Origin: Streptomyces spectabilis
Lineage (GTDB): Bacteria; Actinomycetota; Actinomycetes; Streptomycetales; Streptomycetaceae
DNA: 64,000 nt
Direction: 5' to 3'
Assembly: GCF_008704795.1 (NCBI RefSeq)
Contig: NZ_CP023690.1
Coordinates: 6,706,501-6,770,500 of the forward strand
This document shows positions 1 through 7,185 of the stretch, one piece after another. The translations under genes and the position numbers were made by a program. Below the pieces are notes generated by a model. The model was not told where the DNA came from and ran no database searches. It worked only from the letters and a program-made list of their open reading frames with translations. The first letter of the stretch is position 1. Each line of letters opens with the position of its first letter.

Positions 1-1
1 G

Positions 2-736
2 GCACGCAGCCGGCGCCGCAAGCGCGCCGAGGAGGAGCGCGCGGCCCTGGAGAAGCTGCGCGTCGTCGTCGACGAGGACATCACCGCCTTCGGCGAGGAA
101 CTGGAACGGCTCGACTTCCACCCCGCCGAGGCCGGCGCCGACGACGCCATGCGCGCCGACTACGAGCGCGCGCTGGACGCGTACGAGAAGGCCAAGTCCT
201 TCATGGCGGCCGCCGAGCGGTCCGAGCAGGTCCGTGCCGTCACGCAGGCCCTGGAGGACGGCCGCTTCGCGCTCGCCCTGCTGGCCGCGCGCCGCGAGGG
301 CCGCGCGCTGCCCGAGCGGCGGCCGCCGTGCTTCTTCGACCCCCGGCACGGCCCCTCCGTGAAGGACGCCGAGTGGACCCCGGCGGGCGGCACGTCCCGC
401 GAGGTCCCGGTGTGCGCGGCCGACGCGGTCCGGCTCGCCGACGGCGAAGAGCCGATGACCCGCACGGTGACCACCGACACCGGCGAGCGCCGCCCCTACT
501 GGGAGGCGGGCCCGGCCTACGGCCCCTGGGCGGGCGGCTACTTCGGCGGCGGTCTGCTCCCCGGCCTCCTCGTCGGCACGCTGCTCGGCTCGGCCCTGTC
601 GTCCCCGGCGTACGCCGCGTCGGCGGGCGTACCGGCGGCCGACGGCGGCGACGTCACGGGCGCCGACTTCGACGCGGGCGACTTCGGGGGCGGCGGCGAC
701 TTCGGCGGGGGCGGGGACTTCGGCGGCGGCTTCTGA
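2..736 (+). CDS. Membrane-associated protein with Gly-rich C-terminus (5' truncated)
   Basis: The frame is open from base 2 to a TGA at 734-736, so the true start lies left of the window. An internal ATG at 149 is not a convincing start because the same charged, codon-biased frame continues upstream. The visible part begins with a basic run (SRRRKRAEEE) such as often follows a membrane segment. Next comes a charged helical stretch (about residues 10-95), a region with CFFDPRHG, a hydrophobic segment around YFGGGLLPGLLVGTLLG, and a tail of repeated GGGGDFG units ending in GGGF. I do not recognise a family with certainty. The Gly-rich tail resembles those of TPM-domain or YgcG-like membrane proteins, but the visible part is not enough to claim it. 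Confidence 0.75.
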   Translation, partial: ARSRRRKRAEEERAALEKLRVVVDEDITAFGEELERLDFHPAEAGADDAMRADYERALDAYEKAKSFMAAAERSEQVRAVTQALEDGRFALALLAARREGRALPERRPPCFFDPRHGPSVKDAEWTPAGGTSREVPVCAADAVRLADGEEPMTRTVTTDTGERRPYWEAGPAYGPWAGGYFGGGLLPGLLVGTLLGSALSSPAYAASAGVPAADGGDVTGADFDAGDFGGGGDFGGGGDFGGGF

Positions 737-771
737 GCCTCTGCGCCGGGGGAGCGGGGGAGCAGGGAAGT

Positions 772-1380
772 TCAGGCCTGCCCGGAGTCCTTGATGGCCG
801 AGATGTCGAAGGTCAGCTTGATCTTGTCGGAGACCAGCACCCCGCCCGTCTCCAGGGCCGCGTTCCACGTCAGGCCCCACTCCGAGCGCAGCAGCTCCGC
901 CTTGCCCTCGAAGCCGACGCGCTCGTTGCCGAAGGGGTCCGTGGCCGAGCCGTTGAACTCCAGGTCGATGGTGAGCGGCCGGGTGGTGCCGAGGATCGTC
1001 AGATCACCGGTGACGCGGTAGTCGTCGCCGCCGAGCGCCTCCGCCTTGGTCGAACGGAAGGTCATCTTCGGGAACTCCTCCGTCTTGAAGAAGTCCGCGC
1101 TCTTGAGGTGACCGTCGCGGTCCGCGTTGCCGGTGTCGATGCTGTCCATCGTCACGTCGATGACGGCCGTCGACGCGGCCGGGTCGGTGCCGTCGAGGTG
1201 CAGCGAGCCGCTGACGTCGAGGAAGGAGCCCTTGACGTTCGTGACCATGGCGTGCCGGGCGACGAAGCCGATGCTGGTGTGCGTGGGGTCGAGCGTGTAG
1301 TCACCGGTCAGGGCGGCGAGTTCGGGGTTGACGGCGGCGGGCGCGGGGGCGGTGTCGTTCTTGCGGCCGAAGAGTCCCAT
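772..1380 (-). CDS. YceI family protein
   Basis: 202 aa. The body shows the YceI pattern: DPTHTSIGFVARHAMVTNVKG near residues 32-52, a repeated beta-strand lipocalin-like fold, and the typical middle motif DGHLKSADFFKTEEFPKMTF. YceI proteins are single-domain beta-barrels that bind polyisoprenoid or similar amphiphilic ligands in a hydrophobic pocket. No signal peptide is visible: the N-terminus is MGLFGRKND followed by an Ala/Pro linker, so this copy is probably cytoplasmic, unlike E. coli YceI. The ATG at 1380 has GGAGCACGTC just upstream. The gene stands alone between a converging membrane protein gene and a region with MarR-like palindromes that may control it. The physiological ligand is unknown. 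Confidence 0.9.
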   Translation of the reverse strand: MGLFGRKNDTAPAPAAVNPELAALTGDYTLDPTHTSIGFVARHAMVTNVKGSFLDVSGSLHLDGTDPAASTAVIDVTMDSIDTGNADRDGHLKSADFFKTEEFPKMTFRSTKAEALGGDDYRVTGDLTILGTTRPLTIDLEFNGSATDPFGNERVGFEGKAELLRSEWGLTWNAALETGGVLVSDKIKLTFDISAIKDSGQA

Positions 1381-1438
1381 GACGTGCTCCTTGGGGGGGC
1401 GGGCCGCGCTACGGGGGAGCTGCGGCCATGAGCAGTTT

Positions 1439-1454
1439 AATGTTCAACAACATT
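1439..1454. promoter_or_regulatory. Palindrome upstream of YceI gene
   Basis: AATGTT-CAAC-AACATT is a perfect 6-bp dyad with a 4-base centre, 59 bases upstream of the YceI start. An overlapping TCAA-tgttg-TTGA dyad is readable on the minus strand, and further TTCAA half-sites follow at 1471-1485. MarR/SlyA-type regulators bind TTGAA/TTCAA-rich palindromes like this. Assignment to that family is inference. Confidence 0.4.
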
Positions 1455-1536
1455 GACTGTAGCGCTGATTTGTTCAATCTTCAACCTTGATCGTCGCGTG
1501 TTGGCTCGATTACGCCGGGTGGGCGGGGTGGAAGTG

Positions 1537-1557
1537 ATGGCGCCATGCGTGGTGCCA
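1537..1557. promoter_or_regulatory. Upstream TGGCGCCA/TGGTGCCA operator pair
   Basis: ATGGCGCCAT (1537-1546, a perfect palindrome) and TGGTGCCA (1550-1557) lie 12 bp apart. The same two words recur in the same order at the start of the next gene (1701-1720). Repetition of this pair about 164 bp away suggests a bipartite operator. Confidence 0.45.
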
Positions 1558-1695
1558 CAAGAGGGGGAGCGGTGTGGCGCTCACGGGGGAGGTGGGGCGT
1601 TCGCCGTGCGGGGGTGAGGGGTTCGGCGGTGGCGGCGCGCGCGGCCCGACCTGCTGAAGGTGGAGGAATCGCCGCTGCGGGGGCGCGTTAAGAAC

Positions 1696-1731
1696 TTGCC
1701 ATGGCGCCATTGTGGTGCCATAGTGATGCCA
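1696..1731 (+). promoter_or_regulatory. Putative promoter with three phased repeats and a leaderless start
   Basis: TTGCCA (1696-1701) and CATAGT (1719-1724) are 17 bases apart and would form -35 and -10 boxes. Three half-sites, TGGCGCCA (1702-1709), TGGTGCCA (1713-1720) and TGATGCCA (1724-1731), repeat every 11 bp across them. The expected transcription start falls at about 1731, the A of the ATG, and no Shine-Dalgarno is visible, so the transcript may be leaderless. Confidence 0.5.
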
Positions 1732-2258
1732 TGAATCTCACGCCGTATGTCGACCAACTCCGTCAGGAGCTCGCGGTCGCCGCCGAGGCCGGTGGTGAGG
1801 ATGCTCGCGCGGTGGCCGAGCGTCTGATCGCCCCGCTCGAGTCGGCCACCCGGCTCACGTTGCTGAACGTGCTCTCCGCGGCCATGGACGAGGTTACCCG
1901 AGACCTCGCCCCCGGCTCGGTCGACGTGCGCCTGCGTGGGGGTGACCCGGACTTCGTGGTCACGCCGCCGCCCCTCGCCGACGCGTTCGAGGCGCCGGTC
2001 ATGGAGGCGCCCGTGGCCCGCGTCGCGCCCGCCCTCGCGCCCGTCCCCGAGGCCGAGGAGGGCGGCACCGCCCGCATCAACCTCCGGCTGCCCATGCACC
2101 TCAAGTCCCAGGCCGAGGAGGCCGCCGCGGCCGAGAGCCTGTCGGTCAACGCCTGGCTGGTCCGCACCGTCGCCGAGGCCCTCAGGCCCAGCGAGAGCCC
2201 GCAGCCCGCCGCCCGCGGCGAGGGCGTGGGCAACAGCTTCACCGGGTGGGCCCGGTAG
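1731..2258 (+). CDS. Ribbon-helix-helix (Arc/HicB-like) DNA-binding protein
   Basis: 175 aa from the ATG at 1731; an in-frame ATG at 1701 would add ten residues. The last 55 residues hold ARINLRLPMHLKSQAEEAAA followed by ESLSVNAWLVRTVAEAL. This is a beta strand and two helices typical of the ribbon-helix-helix fold of Arc, CopG and the HicB antitoxin C-terminus. The N-terminal 100 residues (LTPYVDQLRQEL, helical, then an acidic region with a Pro/Ala linker) are probably for oligomerisation. No toxin partner is visible next door: the next gene is a DUF4097 protein 98 bases on. The phased repeats overlapping its promoter suggest autoregulation. It is often annotated as a HicB-family antitoxin, but I see no evidence for a toxin-antitoxin role here. 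Confidence 0.85.
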   Translation: MNLTPYVDQLRQELAVAAEAGGEDARAVAERLIAPLESATRLTLLNVLSAAMDEVTRDLAPGSVDVRLRGGDPDFVVTPPPLADAFEAPVMEAPVARVAPALAPVPEAEEGGTARINLRLPMHLKSQAEEAAAAESLSVNAWLVRTVAEALRPSESPQPAARGEGVGNSFTGWAR

Positions 2259-2356
2259 CGGCCCGCCCCCGCCCGGCCCGGACCGACGCGTCCGGGCCGC
2301 GCACCCCGCCGCATCCACCAGGACCAGGACCGGGACTACGAACGACGAGGACAGCC

Positions 2357-3196
2357 ATGCCAACCTTCGACACCGCCAAGCCCATCAACGCCTCAGTGAT
2401 CATCGAGAGCGGGACGGTGCGGATCACCGCGGGCGACCGCGCCGAGACCGTCGTCGACGTGCGCGCGACCAGCGAGACGCGCGCCGCCGACGTCCGCGCC
2501 GCCGAGCGGACCCGGGTGGAGTACACGGCGGGCCGCCTCCTGGTGAAGGGCCCCAAGGAGCGCTCCCTGTTCGGCAGGGGCTCGTCGGTCGACGTCGAGG
2601 TCGCGCTGCCCGAGGGCTCGCACGTGCAGGTCACCACCTCCATGGCCGACTGCACCATCGAGGGCGGCCTCGGCGAGTGCGAGGTCAAGACCTCCATGGG
2701 GGAGATCCGGGTGGTCCGGGCGGCCTCGGTGCGCCTCGACACCGGGCACGGCCGGGTGTACGTGGACCGGACGGAGGGCCAGGCCGACGTCACCACGGCC
2801 TCCGGCGAGGTGCGGCTCGGCACGATCGGCGGCGCGGCCGTCATCAAGAACTCGAACGGGTCCACCGAGATCGGCGAGGTCACCGGCGAGCTGCGGGTCC
2901 GCTCCGCCAACGGGTCCGTCATCGTCTCCCGCGCGCACGGCGACGTCACCGTGAAGACCGCGACCGGCGCCATCGAGATCGGCGAGGTGACGCGCGGCAC
3001 CGCCGTCCTGGAGACCGGCACGGGCCGGGTCGACATCGGCATCAGCGAGGGCACCGCCGCCTGGCTCGACGTGCAGACCAAGTACGGCTCCGTGCGCCAG
3101 TCGCTCGGCTCGTCCGCGGGCCCCGGCGACTCCGGTGAGACGGTCAAGGTGCGGGCGCGCACGGGCCTGGGCGACATCGTGATCCACCGCGCCTGA
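2357..3196 (+). CDS. DUF4097 family beta-strand repeat protein
   Basis: 279 aa from the ATG at 2357, preceded by GAGGAC; the frame extends further left but without codons that fit a start. After MPTFDTAKPINASVI the protein is a regular series of short strands and turns, such as TSMADCTIEGGLGECEVKTSMG, TASGEVRLGTIGG and TATGAIEIGEVTRG. These form the right-handed beta-helix-like repeat of the DUF4097/DUF4098 (LiaX/YvlB-like) families. There is no signal peptide or membrane segment. In Streptomyces this family is common beside small DNA-binding proteins, as here, and the pair is probably co-transcribed. Biochemical function is unknown; some relatives in Firmicutes take part in envelope-stress sensing. 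Confidence 0.88.
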   Translation: MPTFDTAKPINASVIIESGTVRITAGDRAETVVDVRATSETRAADVRAAERTRVEYTAGRLLVKGPKERSLFGRGSSVDVEVALPEGSHVQVTTSMADCTIEGGLGECEVKTSMGEIRVVRAASVRLDTGHGRVYVDRTEGQADVTTASGEVRLGTIGGAAVIKNSNGSTEIGEVTGELRVRSANGSVIVSRAHGDVTVKTATGAIEIGEVTRGTAVLETGTGRVDIGISEGTAAWLDVQTKYGSVRQSLGSSAGPGDSGETVKVRARTGLGDIVIHRA

Positions 3197-3526
3197 GGCC
3201 CGTGAGCGGGGCCGCCCGCTCCGCCGCCGGGTGGCTGGAAAGGCGGCGGGGCGTTGTCGGCCCCCGCCAATTCCGCCGCGCCCCGGGTGCTCGTGCCGCC
3301 CCGCGAGGGTCGCGCCGAGCCCGCCCGGAAGCACTCATTCCGGTGCCTGGATGTGACCCGAGTCTCATCCGCCGTCTTGTGGAATCCCTACAGCCGGATG
3401 GGCCCCTGAGCAGTGGCTTCGGCTGCACCGCACAAAACTTCTGTCCGGGGGTGCCAGGAAAACGGTCCCGAAGCTGTTCAGAGTCGACGGTCCGTTTTCG
3501 CGCGTGTACTTCGTAAGGTCGAGAGC
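3197..3526. other. Intergenic region upstream of accB
   Basis: 330 bases. An 8-bp inverted repeat (CCGCCGCC 3221-3228 with GGCGGCGG 3242-3249) could be a weak terminator for the DUF4097 gene. The right half (3430-3520) is less GC-rich and contains AAAACGG (3459-3465) facing CCGTTTT (3492-3498), a possible regulator site in the accB promoter. No ORF with normal codon use lies inside. Confidence 0.5.
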
Positions 3527-5119
3527 ATGACCGTTTTGGACGAAGCTGGATCTTCAGCGGGTGAGCCCACCGACGCGCGGGGCCGAGTGGCCGAATTGGC
3601 CGGGATCCGCGCGCAGGCCCTGGCCGGGCCGAGCGAGAAGGCGACCGAGGCTCAGCATGCCAAGGGCAAGCTGACGGCCCGCGAGCGGATCGCGCTTCTC
3701 CTCGACGAGGGTTCGTTCCAGGAGGTCGAGCAGCTGCGCCGGCACCGGGCGACCGGCTTCGGCCTGGAGGCCAAGAAGCCGTACACCGACGGTGTCATCA
3801 CCGGCTGGGGCACGGTCGAGGGCCGGACGGTCTTCGTGTACGCCCACGACTTCCGGATCTTCGGAGGCGCCCTCGGCGAGGCGCACGCCACGAAGATCCA
3901 CAAGATCATGGACATGGCCATCGCGGCGGGCGCGCCCCTGGTCTCCCTGAACGACGGCGCGGGCGCCCGCATCCAGGAGGGCGTCTCCGCCCTCGCGGGC
4001 TACGGCGGCATCTTCCAGCGCAACACCAAGGCCTCCGGCGTCATCCCGCAGATCAGCGTGATGCTCGGCCCGTGCGCGGGCGGCGCGGCCTACAGCCCCG
4101 CCCTCACCGACTTCGTCTTCATGGTCCGCGACACCTCGCAGATGTTCATCACAGGACCCGACGTGGTCCGCGCGGTGACCGGCGAGGAGATCTCCCAGAA
4201 CGGCCTGGGCGGCGCCGACGTGCACGCCGAGACCTCCGGCGTGTGCCACTTCGCGTACGACGACGAGGAGACCTGCCTCGCCGAGGTGCGCTACCTCATC
4301 GCGATGCTCCCGCAGAACAACCGCGAGAACCCGCCCGTCGCCGCCTGCGACGACCCGGCCGACCGCCGCTCCGAGGTCCTGCTCGACCTCGTCCCGGCCG
4401 ACGGGAACCGGCCGTACGACATGACGAAGGTCATCGAGGAGCTCGTCGACGACGGCGACTACCTGGAGGTCCACGAGCGCTGGGCGCGCAACATCATCTG
4501 CGCCCTGGCCCGCCTCGACGGCCAGGTCGTCGGCATCGTCGCCAACCAGCCCCAGACCCTCGCGGGCGTCCTGGACATCGAGGCCTCGGAAAAGGCCGCG
4601 CGCTTCGTCCAGATGTGCGACGCCTTCAACATCCCGATCGTCACCCTGCTCGACGTGCCCGGCTTCCTGCCCGGCGTCGACCAGGAGCACGGCGGCATCA
4701 TCCGCCACGGCGCGAAGCTCCTGTACGCGTACTGCAACGCGACCGTGCCCCGCATCTCCCTCATCCTGCGCAAGGCGTACGGCGGCGCGTACATCGTGAT
4801 GGACAGCCAGTCCATCGGCGCCGACCTCACCTACGCCTGGCCGACGAACGAGATCGCGGTCATGGGCGCCGAGGGCGCGGCCAACGTCATCTTCCGCCGC
4901 CAGATCGCCGCCGCCGAGGACCCCGAGGCCATGCGCGCCCGCATGGTCAAGGAGTACAAGGCCGAGCTGATGCACCCGTACTACGCCGCCGAGCGCGGGC
5001 TCGTCGACGACGTGATCGACCCGGCCGAGACCCGGTCCGTGCTGATCAACTCGCTCGCGATGCTGCGCAACAAGCACGCCGATCTGCCGTCGCGCAAGCA
5101 CGGCAATCCGCCGCAGTAG
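3527..5119 (+). CDS. accB: Acyl-CoA carboxylase carboxyltransferase (beta) subunit AccB
   Basis: 530 aa from the ATG at 3527. It carries the two crotonase-like carboxyltransferase domains: the N-half (about 30-290) with RERIALLLDEGSFQE and DGAGARIQEGV, and the C-half (about 300-530) with VANQPQTLAGVLD, VTLLDVPGFLPGVDQE and AWPTNEIAVMGAEGA. The enzyme transfers CO2 from biotin on the AccA alpha subunit to acetyl- or propionyl-CoA, giving malonyl- or methylmalonyl-CoA. The specificity position after KAYGGAY is Ile (residue 423), as in Streptomyces AccB, where PccB has Asp; this supports the AccB assignment and broad acetyl/propionyl use. The gene is followed 44 bases later by accE, with which it forms an operon. 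The alpha subunit is not in this window. Confidence 0.97.
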   Translation: MTVLDEAGSSAGEPTDARGRVAELAGIRAQALAGPSEKATEAQHAKGKLTARERIALLLDEGSFQEVEQLRRHRATGFGLEAKKPYTDGVITGWGTVEGRTVFVYAHDFRIFGGALGEAHATKIHKIMDMAIAAGAPLVSLNDGAGARIQEGVSALAGYGGIFQRNTKASGVIPQISVMLGPCAGGAAYSPALTDFVFMVRDTSQMFITGPDVVRAVTGEEISQNGLGGADVHAETSGVCHFAYDDEETCLAEVRYLIAMLPQNNRENPPVAACDDPADRRSEVLLDLVPADGNRPYDMTKVIEELVDDGDYLEVHERWARNIICALARLDGQVVGIVANQPQTLAGVLDIEASEKAARFVQMCDAFNIPIVTLLDVPGFLPGVDQEHGGIIRHGAKLLYAYCNATVPRISLILRKAYGGAYIVMDSQSIGADLTYAWPTNEIAVMGAEGAANVIFRRQIAAAEDPEAMRARMVKEYKAELMHPYYAAERGLVDDVIDPAETRSVLINSLAMLRNKHADLPSRKHGNPPQ

Positions 5120-5163
5120 CGCCGCGCCGCCCCCTTCGCTTTCCCACAAGGAGAACGCCGCAC

Positions 5164-5361
5164 ATGACCACTCCCGACATCCGCGTCGAGAAGGGCCACG
5201 CCGAGCCCGAGGAAGTCGCCGCCCTCACGGCGATCCTGCTGGCCCGTGCCGCCGCTCAGCCCGCCGCGGTCCCCTCCGTACTGCACGGCCGTGACAAGGC
5301 AGGCTGGCGCCGCCTGGAGCGCACGCCCGGCTTCCGCGCCCCGCACAGCTGGCAGGGCTGA
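5164..5361 (+). CDS. accE: Acyl-CoA carboxylase epsilon subunit AccE
   Basis: 65 aa, starting at ATG 5164 with AAGGAGAACGCCGC upstream. The protein has the short AccE pattern: an N-terminal charged stretch (RVEKGHAEPEEVAALTAILLARAAAQ) forming a helix, and a C-terminal basic/aromatic tail (AGWRRLERTPGFRAPHSWQG). In actinobacteria this small subunit binds the AccA-AccB complex and raises carboxylase activity. Its position directly after accB and its length agree with the S. coelicolor protein. A strong hairpin follows. Confidence 0.95.
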   Translation: MTTPDIRVEKGHAEPEEVAALTAILLARAAAQPAAVPSVLHGRDKAGWRRLERTPGFRAPHSWQG

Positions 5362-5378
5362 GCCCCGCCGCACAGCGA

Positions 5379-5424
5379 CGCACTGTGGGCCCCGTACTCC
5401 TCCGAGTACGGGGCCCACAGTGCG
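5379..5424. terminator. 21-bp perfect hairpin between accE and cvnD
   Basis: A 21-bp perfect stem (5379-5399 with 5404-5424) closes on a 4-base loop CTCC. It lies 17 bases after the accE stop and 17 bases after the stop of the converging cvnD, so it probably terminates both operons. There is no U-tract, as is usual in Streptomyces. Confidence 0.85.
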
Positions 5425-5441
5425 TGTACCGGGCGGGTGAC

Positions 5442-6026
5442 CTACCGCAGGCGCGCCATCAGGGCGTGCTCGACCAAGGTGATCAGCGCGGACTTGGCGT
5501 CGGCACGGTGGCGCGCGTCCGTCGTGATGATGGGCGTGTCCGGGCCGATCTGCAGGGCCTCGCGGACCTCGTCCGGGGTGTACGGCTGGTGCCCGTCGAA
5601 GCCGTTCAGGGCGATGACGAAGGGCAGCCCGGAGTTCTCGAAGTAGTCGACGGCGGGGAAGCAGTCGGCGAGCCGCCTCGTGTCGACCAGGACGACCGCT
5701 CCGATGGCGCCGCGCACCAGGTCGTCCCACATGAACCAGAAGCGGTCCTGACCCGGGGTGCCGAACAGGTACAGGATCAGGTCCTGGTCGAGCGTGATGC
5801 GGCCGAAGTCCATGGCGACCGTCGTGGTCGTCTTGTCACCGGTGTGCGTCAGGTCGTCGATGCCCGCCGACGCGGACGTCATCACGGCTTCGGTGCGCAG
5901 CGGGTTGATCTCCGAGACCGCGCCGACGAACGTGGTCTTGCCCACGCCGAAGCCGCCCGCCACCACGATTTTCGCGCTGGTGGTGGAGCGGGCTGTTGCT
6001 CCGCCGCTAGAGCTTGCGAAGTCCAC
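5442..6026 (-). CDS. cvnD2: Conservon GTPase CvnD (left conservon)
   Basis: 194 aa, GTG start at 6026, overlapping the end of cvnC by 20 bases. It is a small Ras/MglA-like GTPase: P-loop GGFGVGKTT (residues about 24-32), switch region with MDFGRITLDQDLILYLFGTPGQDRF (the G3 motif in variant form), and a G4-like LNGFD. CvnD proteins are the output GTPases of Streptomyces conservons, which resemble eukaryotic G-protein-coupled sensing modules; CvnB is their presumed roadblock-type regulator. The protein is nearly identical to the second CvnD at 10806-11408 across the GTPase core and differs mainly at the N-terminus and a few C-terminal positions. The number (cvn2) follows remembered S. coelicolor synteny next to accE. 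Confidence 0.93.
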   Translation of the reverse strand: MDFASSSGGATARSTTSAKIVVAGGFGVGKTTFVGAVSEINPLRTEAVMTSASAGIDDLTHTGDKTTTTVAMDFGRITLDQDLILYLFGTPGQDRFWFMWDDLVRGAIGAVVLVDTRRLADCFPAVDYFENSGLPFVIALNGFDGHQPYTPDEVREALQIGPDTPIITTDARHRADAKSALITLVEHALMARLR

Positions 6027-6666
6027 TGAGCACCCTTTCGAGCAGTGTCACGTCTGGCTGACCGCCGGCGGACTCGTCCCCGCCGGGCTGATGGATGGCG
6101 ACCAGACCGGCCTCCGCCAGGTCGGCGACGAGGATCCGGGCTACGCCAAGGGGAATGGAGAGCAGTGCCGAGATCTCGGCGACCGACTTGATCTCACGGC
6201 ACAGGTTGCAGATGCGCTGATGCTCGGGCAACTGGCCCTGCAACTGATGCGGTTGTGCGGTGGTGTGCACCAGCGCCTCGATGGCGAGCTGGTACCGCGG
6301 CCTGGTGCGGCCGCCGGTCATGGCGTACGGGCGCACCAAGGGGTTGGCGGCGGGCGCCGGCTCCGGGGAGCGGCGCTGCGCCTGCGCGGGCCTGATGCGG
6401 GGCGCGTACGGCCGCTGCTGGTCGTACGCGCCCGGAGCGGGCCGGTCGTAGGGACCCGGCGCCGGCTGCTCGTACGCGCCCGGAGCGGGCTTGTCGTACG
6501 GGCCGGGCGCGGGCGCCTGCGGACCGGGCTGCCGGTACTGCGGCTGACGGCGGTGGCTGGGCGCGGAGGGGAAGTTGTACCGGTTCTGCGAACCGTCACC
6601 CTGGCCCTGGCCACGGCCCGAAGGCCAGTTGGCCGAAGACGAACCGTCTGGGGGTGTTGCAGCCAC
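6007..6666 (-). CDS. cvnC2: Conservon DUF742 protein CvnC (left conservon)
   Basis: 219 aa from a GTG at 6666, chosen because GGAGGAGGAG sits just before it; an ATG at 6699 would add 11 residues. The N-terminal half is a low-complexity linker with repeats of the type PAPGPYDKPAPGAYEQ. The C-terminal half is the DUF742 domain: LVRPYAMTGGRTRPRYQLAIEALV, then a winged-helix-like segment with EHQRICNLCREIKSVAEISALLSIPLGVARILVADLAEAGLV. DUF742 proteins are fixed members of conservons and may bind DNA or partner proteins; the mechanism is not established. Compared with the other copy (134 aa) this one carries about 85 extra N-terminal residues of Pro/Ala/Tyr repeat. Confidence 0.92.
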   Translation of the reverse strand: MAATPPDGSSSANWPSGRGQGQGDGSQNRYNFPSAPSHRRQPQYRQPGPQAPAPGPYDKPAPGAYEQPAPGPYDRPAPGAYDQQRPYAPRIRPAQAQRRSPEPAPAANPLVRPYAMTGGRTRPRYQLAIEALVHTTAQPHQLQGQLPEHQRICNLCREIKSVAEISALLSIPLGVARILVADLAEAGLVAIHQPGGDESAGGQPDVTLLERVLSGLRKL

Positions 6667-6761
6667 GTACTCCTCCTCCGAAACTGTGCCCGGCGCCATC
6701 GCTGTGGAGCCGCGTCCCGAAACCTTACGGCCCCGGGGCGCGAATACGCACCGTCTGTCTG

Positions 6762-7175
6762 TTAGTTGAGCAGGCTCCCCTGAAGCTCCGCGCGCAGGTC
6801 CGGAGTGAGGACGGTCCCGGCACGGTCGACGAGAAGTGCCATCTCGTACCCAATGAGACCGATGTCCGCCTCTGGGTGGGCGAGTACGGCAAGGGAGGAA
6901 CCGTCGGAGATGGACATGATGAAGAGAAATCCTCGCTCCATCTCCACAACGGTCTGGGTCACCGAGCCGCCCTCGAAGATCCGGGAGGCCCCGGCCGTGA
7001 GGGAGGTGAGACCCGACGCGACCGCGGCGAGCTGATCGGCTCGGTCGCGCGGGAAACCTTCGGACATCGCCAGAAGGAGTCCGTCGGCGGAGACCACCAC
7101 GGTGTGGGACACCCCGGGGGTGTTCTCCACGAAGTTGGTGATCAACCAGTTCAGGTTCTGCGCCGCCTGGCTCAT
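6762..7175 (-). CDS. cvnB2: Conservon roadblock/LC7 protein CvnB (left conservon)
   Basis: 137 aa from the ATG at 7175, 10 bases after the cvnA stop with AGGAGCGTTAG as ribosome binding site. It is one roadblock/LC7 domain: LNWLITNFVENTPGVSHTVVVSADGLLLA, then AAVASGLTSLTAGASRIFEGG, and a C-terminal strand-helix with HPEADIGLIGYEMALLVDRAG. By analogy with MglB, roadblock proteins dimerise and act on the partner GTPase CvnD. Upstream frame extensions to 7241 run into cvnA and are not real. The sequence is almost identical to CvnB at 11950-12363. Confidence 0.95.
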   Translation of the reverse strand: MSQAAQNLNWLITNFVENTPGVSHTVVVSADGLLLAMSEGFPRDRADQLAAVASGLTSLTAGASRIFEGGSVTQTVVEMERGFLFIMSISDGSSLAVLAHPEADIGLIGYEMALLVDRAGTVLTPDLRAELQGSLLN

Positions 7176-7185
7176 CGGGCTCACA

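Larger units (their letters stand above)
1381..1730. other. Intergenic region with two clusters of operator-like repeats
   Basis: This 350-base region separates the leftward YceI gene from the rightward ribbon-helix-helix gene. It holds a perfect dyad AATGTT-CAAC-AACATT at 1439-1454, next to the YceI promoter side. It also holds two clusters of TGGCGCCA/TGGTGCCA repeats, at 1537-1557 and 1701-1731. The stretch 1439-1500 is visibly A/T-richer than its neighbours, as expected of a promoter. No convincing ORF lies inside. Confidence 0.6.

Noticed and set aside
1701..1730. Ten-residue longer start for the ribbon-helix-helix protein
   Set aside because: These codons lie inside the promoter and operator repeats; the ATG at 1731 coincides with the expected transcription start. 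Not fully excluded.
1731..3196. Toxin-antitoxin pair made of the ribbon-helix-helix gene and the DUF4097 gene
   Set aside because: The DUF4097 protein is a 279-aa beta-repeat protein with no similarity to known toxins, far larger than HicA- or ParE-type partners.
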